Positions 7,931-17,397 of a stretch of 64,000 nt of DNA are shown here, one piece after another. The first letter of the stretch is position 1. Every line of letters begins with the position of its first letter. The DNA is from Yoonia sediminilitoris. GTDB lineage: Bacteria > Pseudomonadota > Alphaproteobacteria > Rhodobacterales > Rhodobacteraceae. Where the stretch lies: contig NZ_QBUD01000002.1 in the NCBI RefSeq assembly GCF_003058085.1, positions 124,001 through 188,000 of the forward strand, written 5' to 3'. The notes beneath the pieces were generated by a model, which searched no databases, was not told where the DNA came from, and saw only the letters and a list, made by a program, of their open reading frames with translations. A program made the translations under genes and the position numbers.

Positions 7931-8335
7931 TCAAACCATTTTAGAGACCCAGCTCAGGTGAAAGCCCATGGTCTGTGATGACTGAAAACGGTTCATCTTG
8001 TTGAAGATGAAGTCGATCGCCAGATAGACGAAATAGACGTTAATGAAGATTCAGAACAAATCGGCGCAGGCTTTAATGTGCTTGATCGCTTTGTTGGGCA
8101 GAAACTTGAACTGGAAGGTGACGCGGTTATATGCGCACATCTTGGCTGCATGGCTGACGCCAAAGAACACAAACCAGACAAAAATTTGCATCGACAATTC
8201 CTCGACCCACGAAAACCAAAAACCGAACCATGTGCGCACGGCGACCTGCAGAAACAGCAGGCAGACGAAAGCCGCGAGAAGATTGCGACAGATATCGCTT
8301 TCGATATGGTCAACGATACACCAGAATTTAGTCAT
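7931..8335 (-). pseudogene. dctQ: TRAP transporter small permease DctQ, broken
   Basis: The frame from 8335 reads MTKFWCIVDHIESDICRNLL, FVCLLFLQVAVRTWF and SWVEELSMQIFVWFVFF, with the conserved W-EE motif and the first membrane segments of a DctQ subunit. An in-frame TGA occurs at 8051-8053, where a tryptophan (LFW-IFINVYF) would be expected. The same frame then continues as FVYLAIDFIFNKMNRF and runs to a TGA at 7931 without the last membrane helix. The large permease DctM that should follow is absent. The gene is therefore dead, unless the TGA is read through. Confidence 0.8.
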
Positions 8336-8356
8336 AGTGCCCTCTCGATCAGTTTT

Positions 8357-8380
8357 GGTCAGCGCCCCAAGGCGCTGACC
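8357..8380 (-). other. intercistronic hairpin between dctP and dctQ remnants
   Basis: A perfect 10-bp inverted repeat, GGTCAGCGCC 8357-8366 and GGCGCTGACC 8371-8380, with a four-base loop. It lies just after the dctP remnant. Such hairpins often stabilise the 3' end of the binding-protein message in TRAP operons. It has no T tract on the minus strand. Confidence 0.6.
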
Positions 8381-8396
8381 CTTCGCTTGTCACAAG

Positions 8397-9173
8397 TTAT
8401 TCGGAGACGGGCTCGCTGCCGATTTCAGCAAGCACAGCATTCAGCTTTTCAACGCCACCGATGCTATCGTAAAAGTCTGGCCAAACGGCTTCGGTCGCCA
8501 ACTGGATGAACTCTTTCTCATTGTTCTCGGGGTCCATGATTTCCATGCCTTCGGCGATCAGGATTTCCTTGATCTCGGCTTCCTTGTCGCGCAGGAACTG
8601 TGCAGAAGCCTGTGTAGCCCGTTGACCGGCTTCAAGCACGATGGCCTGATCTTTCTCTGGCAAGCCTTGGAAAACCTGCTCGGAAACGATCAGTGGTTCG
8701 ATGGAAAAGATGTAACGCAGGTTGGTGGTGTAGGGATTGTCCTGACCATCCAGATCAGCCACCGACGTCACTGGCTTCTTGGAATTGGTGAGACGACGGA
8801 AACCTGTATAGGTCCATGCGATAATGCGCACACCGAAGTCGTTGACTGTGTTTTCTGTCAGCTCTTGGCCAATCGGGCCTTGGGTCAGCTTTTCAGCATC
8901 TTCGAGGCTCAGGATCACATATGGTAGCGATAACACGCCAACAGTTGTCGAAAATGGTGTGACGTTGTTGATGGCAAGGATCGACATGTCCACCGTGCCG
9001 ATGGCTGCTTCGTTCACTGTGTCCTGCTCTGACCCAAACTTGCCGTTCAAGAACAGTGTTCCAGAGTGTTCGCCGCCGCTATCACCGACAGCGATCTTGA
9101 AATTGTCGGCGGTTACTGCGCCAACGCTCATGATGGTCGCAGAAAGCGCGATTGTCGCACCGGCCCTGAAACC
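8397..9173 (-). pseudogene. dctP: TRAP transporter binding protein DctP, with deletions and fused 5' end
   Basis: The minus frame keeps an uninterrupted 3' part: GTVDMSILAINNVTPFS, TVGVLSLPYVI, DNPYTTNLRYIFSIEPLIVS and the C-terminal helix region. It is, however, too short for a DctP protein (about 330 residues). Two in-frame gaps are apparent. One is near DSGGEHSGTLFLNGKFGS, where ligand-domain residues are lost. The other is at VADLDGQDNPYT, where the segment normally lying between LDG and EGQDNPYT is missing. The start codon is also lost: the signal-peptide-like AGATIALSATIMSVGAV is joined directly to the 3' end of an MFS gene in another frame. The frame upstream to 9221 is antisense-shifted MFS sequence, not protein. 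Confidence 0.75.
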
Positions 9174-9928
9174 AGCCTTCGCGGTCGCCCCTCGTGAACA
9201 AGGACGCCGCTGCCGGGCCAATCGTAGCCCCGATCGAAAACCCGAGGATCAAACCGCCGCTGGTTTCCACCATCTGCGCGTTGGGCAACCCATCGTTGGC
9301 ATGTGAAATGCACAAGGCATAAATCGGGATCATCAGTGCCCCGTGCAGCGCAGCCAACATCAATGTGGGTAATCCTGGCGGGGCCATGTGAAACCAGATG
9401 GCGAGCCCCGATATCACCGTCCCGCATGATACGGTGCCGATGACGAGACAGCGGTCGATCTTGTCCGACAACCACCCCAACGGCCATTGCGACAGCATGC
9501 CACAAAATACAAAAGCCGCCATCAACAGCGCGATTTCACTGGTTATCATATCGCGTCCTTGTGCGAAGACTGGCCCCGGCGCCCAAAACGCACCTTCGGC
9601 CATACCTGATGCAAAGCAACCCACAATCCCCATTGGCAAGATCGGATACAGTCTGCGTAGGTCCAAAGGCGCCGCAGGTGTCGGTGTCAGGCTAATCGGC
9701 ACAATGGCCAGACAGATCAGGACCGCAACGACAAGGAACAGCGTTGGTCCAGCGGTGTCCGACAAAACCGCCAGCAGTGAAGCCACCGAAATAGGCGGTG
9801 CCCATGATGCCGATCATCGCGGCAGTATAGCCTTCCTGCCCTGCACGAATAGGCAACAAGGTCTGAAATAAGCCATTGCCCGCAAACAAAAGGCCCGCGC
9901 AAAGCAGGATCGTCACAATCGCCAGCAA
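9174..9928 (-). pseudogene. MFS transporter, frameshifted and internally deleted
   Basis: Two overlapping minus frames encode parts of one major facilitator permease. The first (from 9928) gives LLCAGLLFAGNGLFQTLLPI and AAMIGIMGTAYFGGFTAGGF, covering helices 1-2. The second (from about 9786) gives LVVAVLICLAIVPI, MGIVGCFASGMAEGAFWAP, FCGMLSQWPLGWLSDKIDR and MLAALHGALMIPIYAL, covering roughly helices 6-11. Helices 3-5 are missing at the frame change near 9780. The 3' end stops at PAAASLFT and runs into the dctP fragment. It resembles sugar/drug MFS permeases with the cytoplasmic G-LSDKIDR loop, but no substrate can be named. Confidence 0.7.
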
Positions 9929-9978
9929 AGATGATTAATGATCTGGCTGCCTCATGCACATGGGTCTTTCAGTCATCG

Positions 9979-10776
9979 TCAACTGCGCTGATAAATCACC
10001 GGAAACCAGTCTTCGCGCAATACCTGCCCCGGTGTCATGTCATGGCCGGGAAACGGCGGTGAGGTTGGGCCAGGACGTTCGACATAGCGTGCATCATCAC
10101 CCACAAGGCGCAACGAAAAAGCACGACGGCGCGTGTCGGTCGTGTTGCCACGCGCGCCGTGCAGCGTGCCATAGTTGAAGGCCACCGCGTCACCCGGCTC
10201 CATCTCCCATTCGCGAATTTCCATGCCTTCGGCGTCGGGGTCCGGTACGGGCATGTAGTCATCCTCGTTCGGATAGAAGCTGGTTTCCGCAAGCCACCGC
10301 GTTGGTAGCACGGGCTTTTCCCATGCGTGACTGCCCGCGACGCAACGCAGACTGGCGCCTGTTACCGTATCCATCGGGGACCAGAAGCTGACGTTCTGCA
10401 TGCCATCCACGAAATAGTAGGGGCCGTCCTGATGCCATGGGGTCGGCTTGGATGTGCCGGGTTCCTTGACCAATATATGATCGTGGAACACCTGCACGCG
10501 GTTCGATTGCATGAGGTCCGCAGCGACTGCGCCTGCGTCTGAATGGTGGATCACATCTTCAAATTCGGGAATACGGGTCCAGTTACAATAATCGTCGAAA
10601 AACCGCCCGCCCTCGCCCTCTTTGAGGTTCTCTGCCGCATATGGGCCGGGTTCATTCATATTACGCTCGATGCCTGCGCGTAACTTTTCGACATGATCGG
10701 CGAACAGCCCTTTGATCAGGACGACGCCTTCGCGCTGAAAGGTGTCAACATGGTCTTGCGTGATAAGTGGGTGCAT
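9979..10776 (-). CDS. phytanoyl-CoA dioxygenase (PhyH) family protein
   Basis: A 265-residue Fe(II)/2-oxoglutarate-dependent oxygenase. The metal triad is visible as HQD in TPWHQDGPYYF and the distal H in NYGTLHGARGNTT, followed by an R-RR cluster (TRRRAFSLRL) suited to 2-oxoglutarate binding. The start at 10776 is chosen because GGGAGGA lies 7-8 bases upstream; an upstream ATG at 10812 lacks this. Family members hydroxylate varied small molecules. It is transcribed divergently from a LysR gene 84 bases away, its likely regulator, while the decayed MFS gene downstream may once have moved its substrate. Confidence 0.85.
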   Translation of the reverse strand: MHPLITQDHVDTFQREGVVLIKGLFADHVEKLRAGIERNMNEPGPYAAENLKEGEGGRFFDDYCNWTRIPEFEDVIHHSDAGAVAADLMQSNRVQVFHDHILVKEPGTSKPTPWHQDGPYYFVDGMQNVSFWSPMDTVTGASLRCVAGSHAWEKPVLPTRWLAETSFYPNEDDYMPVPDPDAEGMEIREWEMEPGDAVAFNYGTLHGARGNTTDTRRRAFSLRLVGDDARYVERPGPTSPPFPGHDMTPGQVLREDWFPVIYQRS

Positions 10777-10860
10777 TGAATGATCCTCCCTATTGCAATC
10801 AGGCATACGCAACGGAATATTTAATTTCTAATAATATTTAGTCATACTATTAATAGTCAC
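10777..10860. promoter_or_regulatory. divergent promoter region, phyH / lysR-type gene
   Basis: An 84-base AT-rich gap between two divergent starts. It contains AATATTTAATTTCTAATAAT and near-symmetric ATACTATTAATAGT elements, the sort of T-rich/A-rich dyad LysR proteins bind. Individual promoter boxes were not resolved. Confidence 0.45.
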
Positions 10861-11763
10861 ATGCTATATCTTACCCTGCGCCAATATGAGTACATCGTCG
10901 GCGTTGCCGATGCGGGCAGCCTGACCAAGGCGGCGGCACTTATGAACATCTCGCAACCGTCGCTTTCGGTTGCGATCACCCGTGTAGAGGACCACCTCAA
11001 ACGTGCCATTTTCGTCCGTGGCAAAGGGGCCGCGATTGAGATCACGCCTTATGGGCATCGCCTGATTGCCAAGGCGCGCGATTTGTTGGCGCTCGGAGCC
11101 GAGATCGAACAGGACAGCGACACTTCGCATACGTGGGTGCTGGGCTGTTTTTCCGACATCGCCCCGTGGTATCTGGCCCCGGCCCTAAAACAACTGGGCG
11201 ACCGTTTCCCGATGCTGTCATTTGCTGGTCGCGAAGGGCGTTTCGCTGATCTGGCAGGCTATCTGGCCGAAGGACAGATGGATTTTGCGATATCCTATGA
11301 CGTGGGGTTCGCGGGACATTTCAAGCGGCGGAAGCTGGCAGATATTGCGCCGGTGGCATTTGTTGCGACGGATCATCCGCTGGCACAAAAAGTCGCACTG
11401 GACCTCTCTGATCTGAATAACGAAACGCTAATCCTGTTCACCGAAAACCTGTCAGAAGAGTTCATGCGCGATCTGTTTGCACGGGTACAGCTGACGCCTG
11501 TGATCGGGCAAAAGGTCGCCTCACTGGAGATGATGCGGTCGCTTGCGGCAAACGGTGCAGGTGTGGGCATCAGCTATTCCTGCCCTCCCGGCGATCTCAG
11601 CTATGACGGCAAGCGCCTTGTGACGGTACCGATTGCCACGCCCGAGGCCAAAACCGAAATCGCCCTGATCTGGTCAAGCCTGCGGGCCGAGAGCCCTGAT
11701 TTCAACGCCATTCTGAATACGCTTTCGCCTAAAGCGACGTCCGCAACTGATAGCCGGGGGTGA
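10861..11763 (+). CDS. LysR family transcriptional regulator
   Basis: A 300-residue LTTR. The N-terminal winged helix is clear (LTLRQYEYIVGVADAGSLTK, AAALMNISQPSLSVAITRVE), followed by the linker helix and a periplasmic-binding-protein-like effector domain (CFSDIAPWYLAPALKQLGDR and ANGAGVGISYSCP). It is divergent from phyH, which it probably controls. Its last 35 bases overlap the end of the convergent hutC gene. Confidence 0.9.
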   Translation: MLYLTLRQYEYIVGVADAGSLTKAAALMNISQPSLSVAITRVEDHLKRAIFVRGKGAAIEITPYGHRLIAKARDLLALGAEIEQDSDTSHTWVLGCFSDIAPWYLAPALKQLGDRFPMLSFAGREGRFADLAGYLAEGQMDFAISYDVGFAGHFKRRKLADIAPVAFVATDHPLAQKVALDLSDLNNETLILFTENLSEEFMRDLFARVQLTPVIGQKVASLEMMRSLAANGAGVGISYSCPPGDLSYDGKRLVTVPIATPEAKTEIALIWSSLRAESPDFNAILNTLSPKATSATDSRG

Positions 11764-12430
11764 ACAGCAGCCGCACTTTGGTGACTGAGGCGTCTTTGTC
11801 CCATGTCAGCCTATCGATAGCGAAAACAGCACTTTGCGGGGCAACGCCAAGGATGTCAGCGTCATCCTCCGCCACTTGCACTGCTGAAAACGCGATTTCA
11901 CCGTGGGTATAGGGGGCATATTTGAGCAACCATTCATTGGCGCTGATCGTGGCGAAATCCTCATCGTGCGCCTGCGGGACAACGCCGATGTTGATCCAGC
12001 GATCCTCGACTGCGTAAGGTGCATCATCGGCTAGATGCAATGCGCGGACATGCAGAAGCGCGTCGCTGGCAGGCGTTTGCATCGCACCGCAAACCCGTGC
12101 AGGCGGCACGGTTAGCTCGCGCGTCAACAACTGATAGCCGTACTTGCTGCCGCGCCCTTCAACCTCGTGGCGGATCACGGCAATATCCAACGTGGCCTTG
12201 GCTACGGGTTGCGCCGCGACACGCGTACCCGCCTTGCGACGACGGTCCAGCAGGCCACTCTCTGCCAACGATCGCAACGCGCGGTTCACTGTGGACCGGG
12301 CACAGCCGAATTCCTCGGCCAGATCGGCCTCATTGGGGATCAACTCGCCGGGTTTCCATTCGCGAGCATGAATACGGCGCAAAACCTCGTCCTGTACGCT
12401 TTTCCAGTTTCGAAACGAAGGTGCGTTCAT
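11729..12430 (-). CDS. hutC: histidine utilization repressor HutC
   Basis: A 233-residue GntR/HutC-subfamily repressor. Seen: the N-terminal winged helix (WKPGELIPNEADLAEEFGCA, RSTVNRALRSLAESGLLDRR) and a UTRA ligand domain with the QVAEDDADILGV and FTPGYQL-like C-terminal signature. HutC represses hut genes and is released by urocanate. The ATG at 12430 is chosen because it overlaps the hutF stop codon (ATGA) and matches family starts. Its 3' end overlaps the convergent LysR gene by 35 bases. It is co-transcribed with hutF. Confidence 0.9.
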   Translation of the reverse strand: MNAPSFRNWKSVQDEVLRRIHAREWKPGELIPNEADLAEEFGCARSTVNRALRSLAESGLLDRRRKAGTRVAAQPVAKATLDIAVIRHEVEGRGSKYGYQLLTRELTVPPARVCGAMQTPASDALLHVRALHLADDAPYAVEDRWINIGVVPQAHDEDFATISANEWLLKYAPYTHGEIAFSAVQVAEDDADILGVAPQSAVFAIDRLTWDKDASVTKVRLLFTPGYQLRTSL

Positions 12431-13791
12431 AAAGCGTCTTTCAAGGCGTCGATCGTCTGCTTGTAAGCCGCGACAATGCCGTCGCGAGCGATGTGTTTGC
12501 CGTCCCTTACCATATGGCGGCCCGCTGACCAAACGTCGCGTACCAGCCTGTCATCACCTGCAAATATCCAAGCATCCAGAGTGGCATCGCCCGCCCTGCC
12601 CCAAAGGTGTTCCGACGTCGTATCAAGCGTCAGAATGTCAGCCCAGGCACCCACTGCGATCCGCCCCGCATCGCGCCCTGCCGCCTTGGCTCCGCCCGCC
12701 AGCATGTCGTCGAACAGACGCCTGCCCGTCGATTTCCCGGGTGTGGCCAAGGCAGCCCGCGTCCCGTCGCGCAGGCGTTGTGAATAATCAAGCGTGCGCA
12801 ACTCCTCAGCCAATGAAATGCGAATGTTGCTGTCTGATCCGATCGCAATGGCTCCGTCGTGGTCCAGCCACCGGACAGCGTCAAAAATGCCGTCACCCAG
12901 ACTGCTTTCCGTGATCGGGCACAGTCCCGCGATGGCACCGGACTGTGCAAGAGCAATGGTTTCGTCAGGTGTCATCTGCGTGCAATGGATCAGACACCAT
13001 CGGGCATCGAGTTGCATATTATCAAGCGCCCAAGTCACCGGACGCGCGCCCCAATGCTGCAAGACCTCATCTACTTCAGCCCGTTGTTCGGCCAAATGCA
13101 TATGAATGGGGCCGTGCGGAAATGCGGCCGCATAATCCCTCAGATCACTTGGGCCAACGGCGCGCAACGAATGGGGTGCCACGCCAATCGCTGCGTCAGC
13201 GCCTGCCGCCTTGATGGCCAAGGCAGCACCGTCATGCAGACGCAGGAAATCCTCCATTCCATTGCCAAACCGGATCTGCCCGGCAGTCAATCCGCGTCCA
13301 TCGCATCCGCCATACTGGTAATGCACCGGCAACAGACAAAGCCCAATGCCAGACTGCGCTGTTGCGGCAAGAATGCGTTGTGATGTCTCTGCAATATCAT
13401 CGTAATGCGCGCCACCCGGCTGGTGATGCAGATAATGAAATTCGACCGAAGCCCCGTAACCCGCCTCCAGCATTTCCATTTGCACAAAGGCGGTGATCGT
13501 TTCGATGTGCGCGGGCGTCAACCGGTCCAGGAAGCGGAACATCAATTGCCGCCATGTCCAGAAACTGTCGCGCGGATCAGGGCCACGCTGTTCGGTGAGC
13601 CCTGCCATTGCGCGTTGAAAGGCGTGGCTGTGCGCATTGACCGGGGCGGGAAGTGCCATTGGCACAGGCTGGCCCGTTGCTGTCGCATCGGTTTCAACCG
13701 CGCTGATCCGCCCGGCACTATCAATGTCAACGCGCACATTCTCTGCCCAACCTGTCGGCAGCAATGCTGTTTTGGCCCAGATCGTTTGCAT
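12427..13791 (-). CDS. hutF: formimidoylglutamate deiminase HutF
   Basis: A 454-residue amidohydrolase that deaminates N-formimidoyl-L-glutamate to N-formyl-L-glutamate in the five-step histidine pathway. Seen: the metal-binding NAHSHAFQRAMAG motif, further histidines in HMHLAEQ and LIHCTQM, and the catalytic Asp in AIGSDSNIRI. Two adjacent ATGs exist (13794, 13791); GGAG is 6 bases before the second. It diverges from hutIHGU and ends in a 4-base overlap with hutC. Presence of HutF with HutG fits the formylglutamate route. Confidence 0.93.
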   Translation of the reverse strand: MQTIWAKTALLPTGWAENVRVDIDSAGRISAVETDATATGQPVPMALPAPVNAHSHAFQRAMAGLTEQRGPDPRDSFWTWRQLMFRFLDRLTPAHIETITAFVQMEMLEAGYGASVEFHYLHHQPGGAHYDDIAETSQRILAATAQSGIGLCLLPVHYQYGGCDGRGLTAGQIRFGNGMEDFLRLHDGAALAIKAAGADAAIGVAPHSLRAVGPSDLRDYAAAFPHGPIHMHLAEQRAEVDEVLQHWGARPVTWALDNMQLDARWCLIHCTQMTPDETIALAQSGAIAGLCPITESSLGDGIFDAVRWLDHDGAIAIGSDSNIRISLAEELRTLDYSQRLRDGTRAALATPGKSTGRRLFDDMLAGGAKAAGRDAGRIAVGAWADILTLDTTSEHLWGRAGDATLDAWIFAGDDRLVRDVWSAGRHMVRDGKHIARDGIVAAYKQTIDALKDAL

Positions 13792-13803
13792 CATTCACTC
13801 CGC

Positions 13804-13850
13804 TTGACAGATTATTATGTATGCACATAAATATATTATGCACGATAATT
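13804..13850 (+). promoter_or_regulatory. hutI promoter with probable HutC operator
   Basis: TTGACA at 13804-13809 is followed, after 17 bases, by ATAAAT at 13827-13832. The spacer and -10 contain the partly symmetric TATGTATGCACATA and then TATTATGCACGATAATT. Dyads of this kind are typical of GntR/HutC operators. The position between divergent hutF and hutI suits joint repression. Confidence 0.55.
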
Positions 13851-13868
13851 TGCAAGTGAGTCGACCGC

Positions 13869-15062
13869 ATGCTTTTCACAAATGCCCACATTGCCACCCT
13901 GCAAAACAACGGCAGCTATGGCCTGATCGCAGACGGGGTCATAGTCACCGAAGGCACGCAGATCGCTTGGGTCGGCCCTGCCGCCGATATTCCCGACACT
14001 TTCTGCGACGCCCCGACACATGACCTTGAGGGGCGACTTGCGACCCCGGCCCTCATTGACTGCCATACGCATGTGGTCTTTGGAGGCAACCGCGCAGCCG
14101 AATTTGAACTGCGTCTGAACGGGGCATCCTACCAAGAGGTGGCACGCGCTGGCGGCGGGATCGTTTCAACGGTGAAAGCGACGCGCGCAGCCACTGAAGA
14201 CGCCTTGCTTGCGGATGCCCTGACCCGCGTCGATGCAATTATTGCCGAAGGTGTGACCTGCATCGAAGTGAAATCGGGCTACGGACTGGACCACGAGACA
14301 GAGTTGAAAATGCTGCGCGTTGCGCGCCGGATTGCGACAGTCCGTCCGATCGAGGTACGCACCAGTTTTCTTGGCGCGCACGCCGTACCAGCCGAATTTG
14401 AGGGCAAGCCGGACGCCTACATTGATGACATCTGCATACCCGCCTTGCGCGCCGCCCACGCGGAAGGTCTGGTCGATGCGGTCGATGGGTTTTGCGAGGG
14501 CATTGCGTTCGACACGCGCCAAATCGCCCGCGTGTTCGATTTGGCCAAGGAACTGGGTCTGCCTGTGAAACTTCATGCAGAACAACTGTCCAACATCGGT
14601 GGGACGCAGCTGGCGGCGGCATATGACGCACTTAGCGCCGATCATGTAGAATATGCGACGGATGCCGACGCTGCAGCGCTTGCCGCGTCCGGCACGGTCG
14701 CCACGATTTTGCCTGGTGCGTACTATACGCTCCGCGAGACACAAAGCCCCCCGCTCCAGTCTTTCCGCAATCACGGCGTGCCGATGGCGTTGGCGACCGA
14801 CTGCAACCCGGGTTCATCGCCGCTGACCTCGCCGCTTTTGACGATGAATATGGCCTGCACCCTTTTCCGCATGACCCCGCTTGAAGCGCTTTTGGGCATG
14901 ACCGCTCATGCGGCAAAGGCGCTCGGGCTGCGAGATCGGGGCCGAATTGTCGTGGGCGCGCGTGCCGACCTTTGCGTCTGGGATGCCGCACATCCGGCAG
15001 AATTGCCTTACCGCATCGGGTTCAACCCGCTTCACACACGTATTTTCGGAGGATCACTGTGA
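13869..15062 (+). CDS. hutI: imidazolonepropionase HutI
   Basis: A 397-residue amidohydrolase that opens the imidazolone ring to N-formimidoyl-L-glutamate. Seen: the metal-binding and substrate segments [20 protein letters not shown] and [29 protein letters not shown] with a conserved His, and [10 protein letters not shown] with the metal/catalytic Asp. Length is normal. It is the first gene of hutIHGU; its TGA overlaps the GTG start of hutH. Confidence 0.95.
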   Translation: MLFTNAHIATLQNNGSYGLIADGVIVTEGTQIAWVGPAADIPDTFCDAPTHDLEGRLATPALIDCHTHVVFGGNRAAEFELRLNGASYQEVARAGGGIVSTVKATRAATEDALLADALTRVDAIIAEGVTCIEVKSGYGLDHETELKMLRVARRIATVRPIEVRTSFLGAHAVPAEFEGKPDAYIDDICIPALRAAHAEGLVDAVDGFCEGIAFDTRQIARVFDLAKELGLPVKLHAEQLSNIGGTQLAAAYDALSADHVEYATDADAAALAASGTVATILPGAYYTLRETQSPPLQSFRNHGVPMALATDCNPGSSPLTSPLLTMNMACTLFRMTPLEALLGMTAHAAKALGLRDRGRIVVGARADLCVWDAAHPAELPYRIGFNPLHTRIFGGSL

Positions 15063-16600
15063 CCGTCACACTAACACCGGGCGCCGCGACCCTTGCACAA
15101 TTGCATGACATCTGGGCGCATAATCATGCCGTGACGCTGGACGCTGCGTTTCACGATGGCATCGAGGCGGCGCATGCAATGGTCGCCAAAGCCGCCACAG
15201 GTGATGCCGCTGTCTACGGGGTCAACACCGGCTTTGGCAAACTCGCCAGCGTCAAGATCGCGGCCAAGGATGTCGCCACCCTGCAACGTAACCTGATCCT
15301 GTCGCATTGCTGCGGCGTGGGTGATGCACTGGACGCGGCCACAACCCGCCTGATGATGGCGCTGAAGCTGTTATCTTTGGGACGTGGCGCTTCTGGCGTT
15401 GCGATGACGACGGTCGCGATTATACAGGATATGCTGGCCCGTGGTGTCACCCCTGTGATCCCCGCCCAAGGGTCGGTCGGCGCGTCCGGCGATCTTGCAC
15501 CCCTTGCCCATATGGCCGCTGCGATGATCGGCGCAGGAGAAGCGATATATCAGGGCAAACGCATGGCTGCAGGCGACGCCTTGGCAAAAGCAGGCATCAC
15601 ACCGATCGTGCTGGGCCCCAAAGAGGGTCTTGCGTTGATCAACGGCACCCAGTTTTCAACGGCCTGTGCCTTGGTTGGGCTATGGGGTGCCTGGCGCAAT
15701 GCGGCGACATCGGTATTGACCGGTGCGCTGTCGACCGATGCGATTATGGGATCGACCGCCCCGTTGCAGGACACCATCCACACCTTGCGTGGTCATGCGG
15801 GGCAGATTGCCGTCGCGCGCGCCCAACGCACCCTCATGGAAGGTTCTGAAATCCGCGCAAGTCATGTAAACGGCGACCTACGCGTGCAAGACCCCTACTG
15901 CATCCGTTGCCAGCCGCAGGTGACCGGGGCCGCAATGGACGTGTTGCACTTTGCGGGCCGTACCCTTGAGATTGAAGCAAATGCCGTCACGGACAATCCA
16001 CTGGTGCTGGTGGATGACGATCTGATCGTATCCGGCGGGAATTTCCACGCTGAACCCGTCGGCTTTGCCGCTGACCAGATCGCCGTTGCGATTTCCGAGA
16101 TCGGCGCGATTGCGCAGCGGCGTGTGGCACTGATGGTTGACCCGACGCTGTCGTTTGACCTGCCGCCGTTCCTGACCCCTGACCCGGGCCTGAACTCCGG
16201 CCTGATGATCGCAGAGGTCACGACCGCCGCTTTGATGAGCGAGAACAAGCATCTGGCGAACCCCTGCACGACCGACAGCACACCAACATCCGCCAATCAG
16301 GAAGACCACGTCAGCATGGCCGCGCATGCTGCACGGCGATTGTCGCGCATGAACGCGAACCTCAATGTGATACTAGGGGTTGAGGCGATGTGTGGCGCGC
16401 AAGGCATCGAATTCCGCGCGCCTTTGCAGACAAGTGATGCGCTGAAATCCGCAATGGCCACGCTGCGCGCCAAGGTGCCGACGCTCAGGGAGGATCGCTA
16501 TCTTGCGCCCTGCATTGAAGCGGCCAGCGCATTGGTGGCAAATGGGGCACTGGCAGCATCAGTTGATCTGCCCGGCTTTGTGAAAGGTGACGCGCCATGA
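15059..16600 (+). CDS. hutH: histidine ammonia-lyase HutH
   Basis: A 513-residue enzyme that converts histidine to urocanate and ammonia. The MIO-forming ASG triad is visible in [16 protein letters not shown], and the active-site [11 protein letters not shown] and [15 protein letters not shown] segments are intact. The start is taken as the GTG at 15059, which overlaps the hutI stop as GTGA and has GGAGGA just upstream; the frame is open further upstream, but that part lies inside hutI. It overlaps hutG by 4 bases. Confidence 0.95.
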   Translation: MTVTLTPGAATLAQLHDIWAHNHAVTLDAAFHDGIEAAHAMVAKAATGDAAVYGVNTGFGKLASVKIAAKDVATLQRNLILSHCCGVGDALDAATTRLMMALKLLSLGRGASGVAMTTVAIIQDMLARGVTPVIPAQGSVGASGDLAPLAHMAAAMIGAGEAIYQGKRMAAGDALAKAGITPIVLGPKEGLALINGTQFSTACALVGLWGAWRNAATSVLTGALSTDAIMGSTAPLQDTIHTLRGHAGQIAVARAQRTLMEGSEIRASHVNGDLRVQDPYCIRCQPQVTGAAMDVLHFAGRTLEIEANAVTDNPLVLVDDDLIVSGGNFHAEPVGFAADQIAVAISEIGAIAQRRVALMVDPTLSFDLPPFLTPDPGLNSGLMIAEVTTAALMSENKHLANPCTTDSTPTSANQEDHVSMAAHAARRLSRMNANLNVILGVEAMCGAQGIEFRAPLQTSDALKSAMATLRAKVPTLREDRYLAPCIEAASALVANGALAASVDLPGFVKGDAP

Positions 16601-17397
16601 CCCCGGTCACGGTGGATCAGGGTGATAGCCCGATTGTGCTGGGGCTGCCGCATACCGGTACCTTCGTGCCTGATACGGTCGCCGCCAACCTGAACGATAA
16701 CGGACGCAAACTGGCCGACACTGACTGGCATATCGACCGGCTTTATGAGGGGCTTTTGGACGGCGCGACCATCGTGCGCGCCAACTTCCATCGCTATGTC
16801 ATCGACGCCAACCGTGATCCTCAAGAGACAAGCCTTTATCCCGGCCAGAATACGACAACGCTGGTGCCTCTGACCGACTTTGACGGGCGGGATATCTGGG
16901 AAACGCCCCCGACAGCCGCTGAAATTGACGCACGTCGCCATGCTTTTCACGCACCATATCATGCCGCAATGCAGGCCGAACTTGACCGGTTACGCGCCCG
17001 TCATGGCGTGGCGATCCTTTATGATTGCCACTCTATCCGGTCGCGTATTCCTTACCTGTTTGACGGCACCCTGCCGGATTTCAACATCGGTACAAACATG
17101 GGTGCGACCTGTGCCGCACGGATCGAAACCGCCACGACTGGCATTTGCGAAGCCGCCATCGCCTATTCCACCACTTTGAACGGGCGTTTCAGAGGCGGCT
17201 GGACCACGCGGCACTACGGCAAGCCAGATAAGGGCATCCACGCGATTCAAATGGAACTCGCCCAGTCGACTTACCTGACCAATCAGGCTCCGCCTTGGAC
17301 TTACGATAATACCAAGGCCGCCGTCTTGCGCCCGCTTCTGACGAAAATCCTGACAAATCTGGCCGCACTGGCCCCGACCCTAGGAGGCAAATCATGA
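16597..17397 (+). CDS. hutG: N-formylglutamate deformylase HutG
   Basis: A 266-residue zinc hydrolase releasing formate and glutamate from N-formylglutamate, the last step of the HutF route. Seen: [10 protein letters not shown] near the N-terminus, [13 protein letters not shown], and [16 protein letters not shown], the conserved blocks of the FGase family. It overlaps hutH and hutU by 4 bases at each end, so translation is coupled. Confidence 0.93.
   Translation: MTPVTVDQGDSPIVLGLPHTGTFVPDTVAANLNDNGRKLADTDWHIDRLYEGLLDGATIVRANFHRYVIDANRDPQETSLYPGQNTTTLVPLTDFDGRDIWETPPTAAEIDARRHAFHAPYHAAMQAELDRLRARHGVAILYDCHSIRSRIPYLFDGTLPDFNIGTNMGATCAARIETATTGICEAAIAYSTTLNGRFRGGWTTRHYGKPDKGIHAIQMELAQSTYLTNQAPPWTYDNTKAAVLRPLLTKILTNLAALAPTLGGKS

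Noticed and set aside
8397..9221. An apparently intact 274-residue TRAP binding protein
   Set aside because: The first 16 residues come from a shifted MFS sequence and two blocks of the DctP fold are missing.
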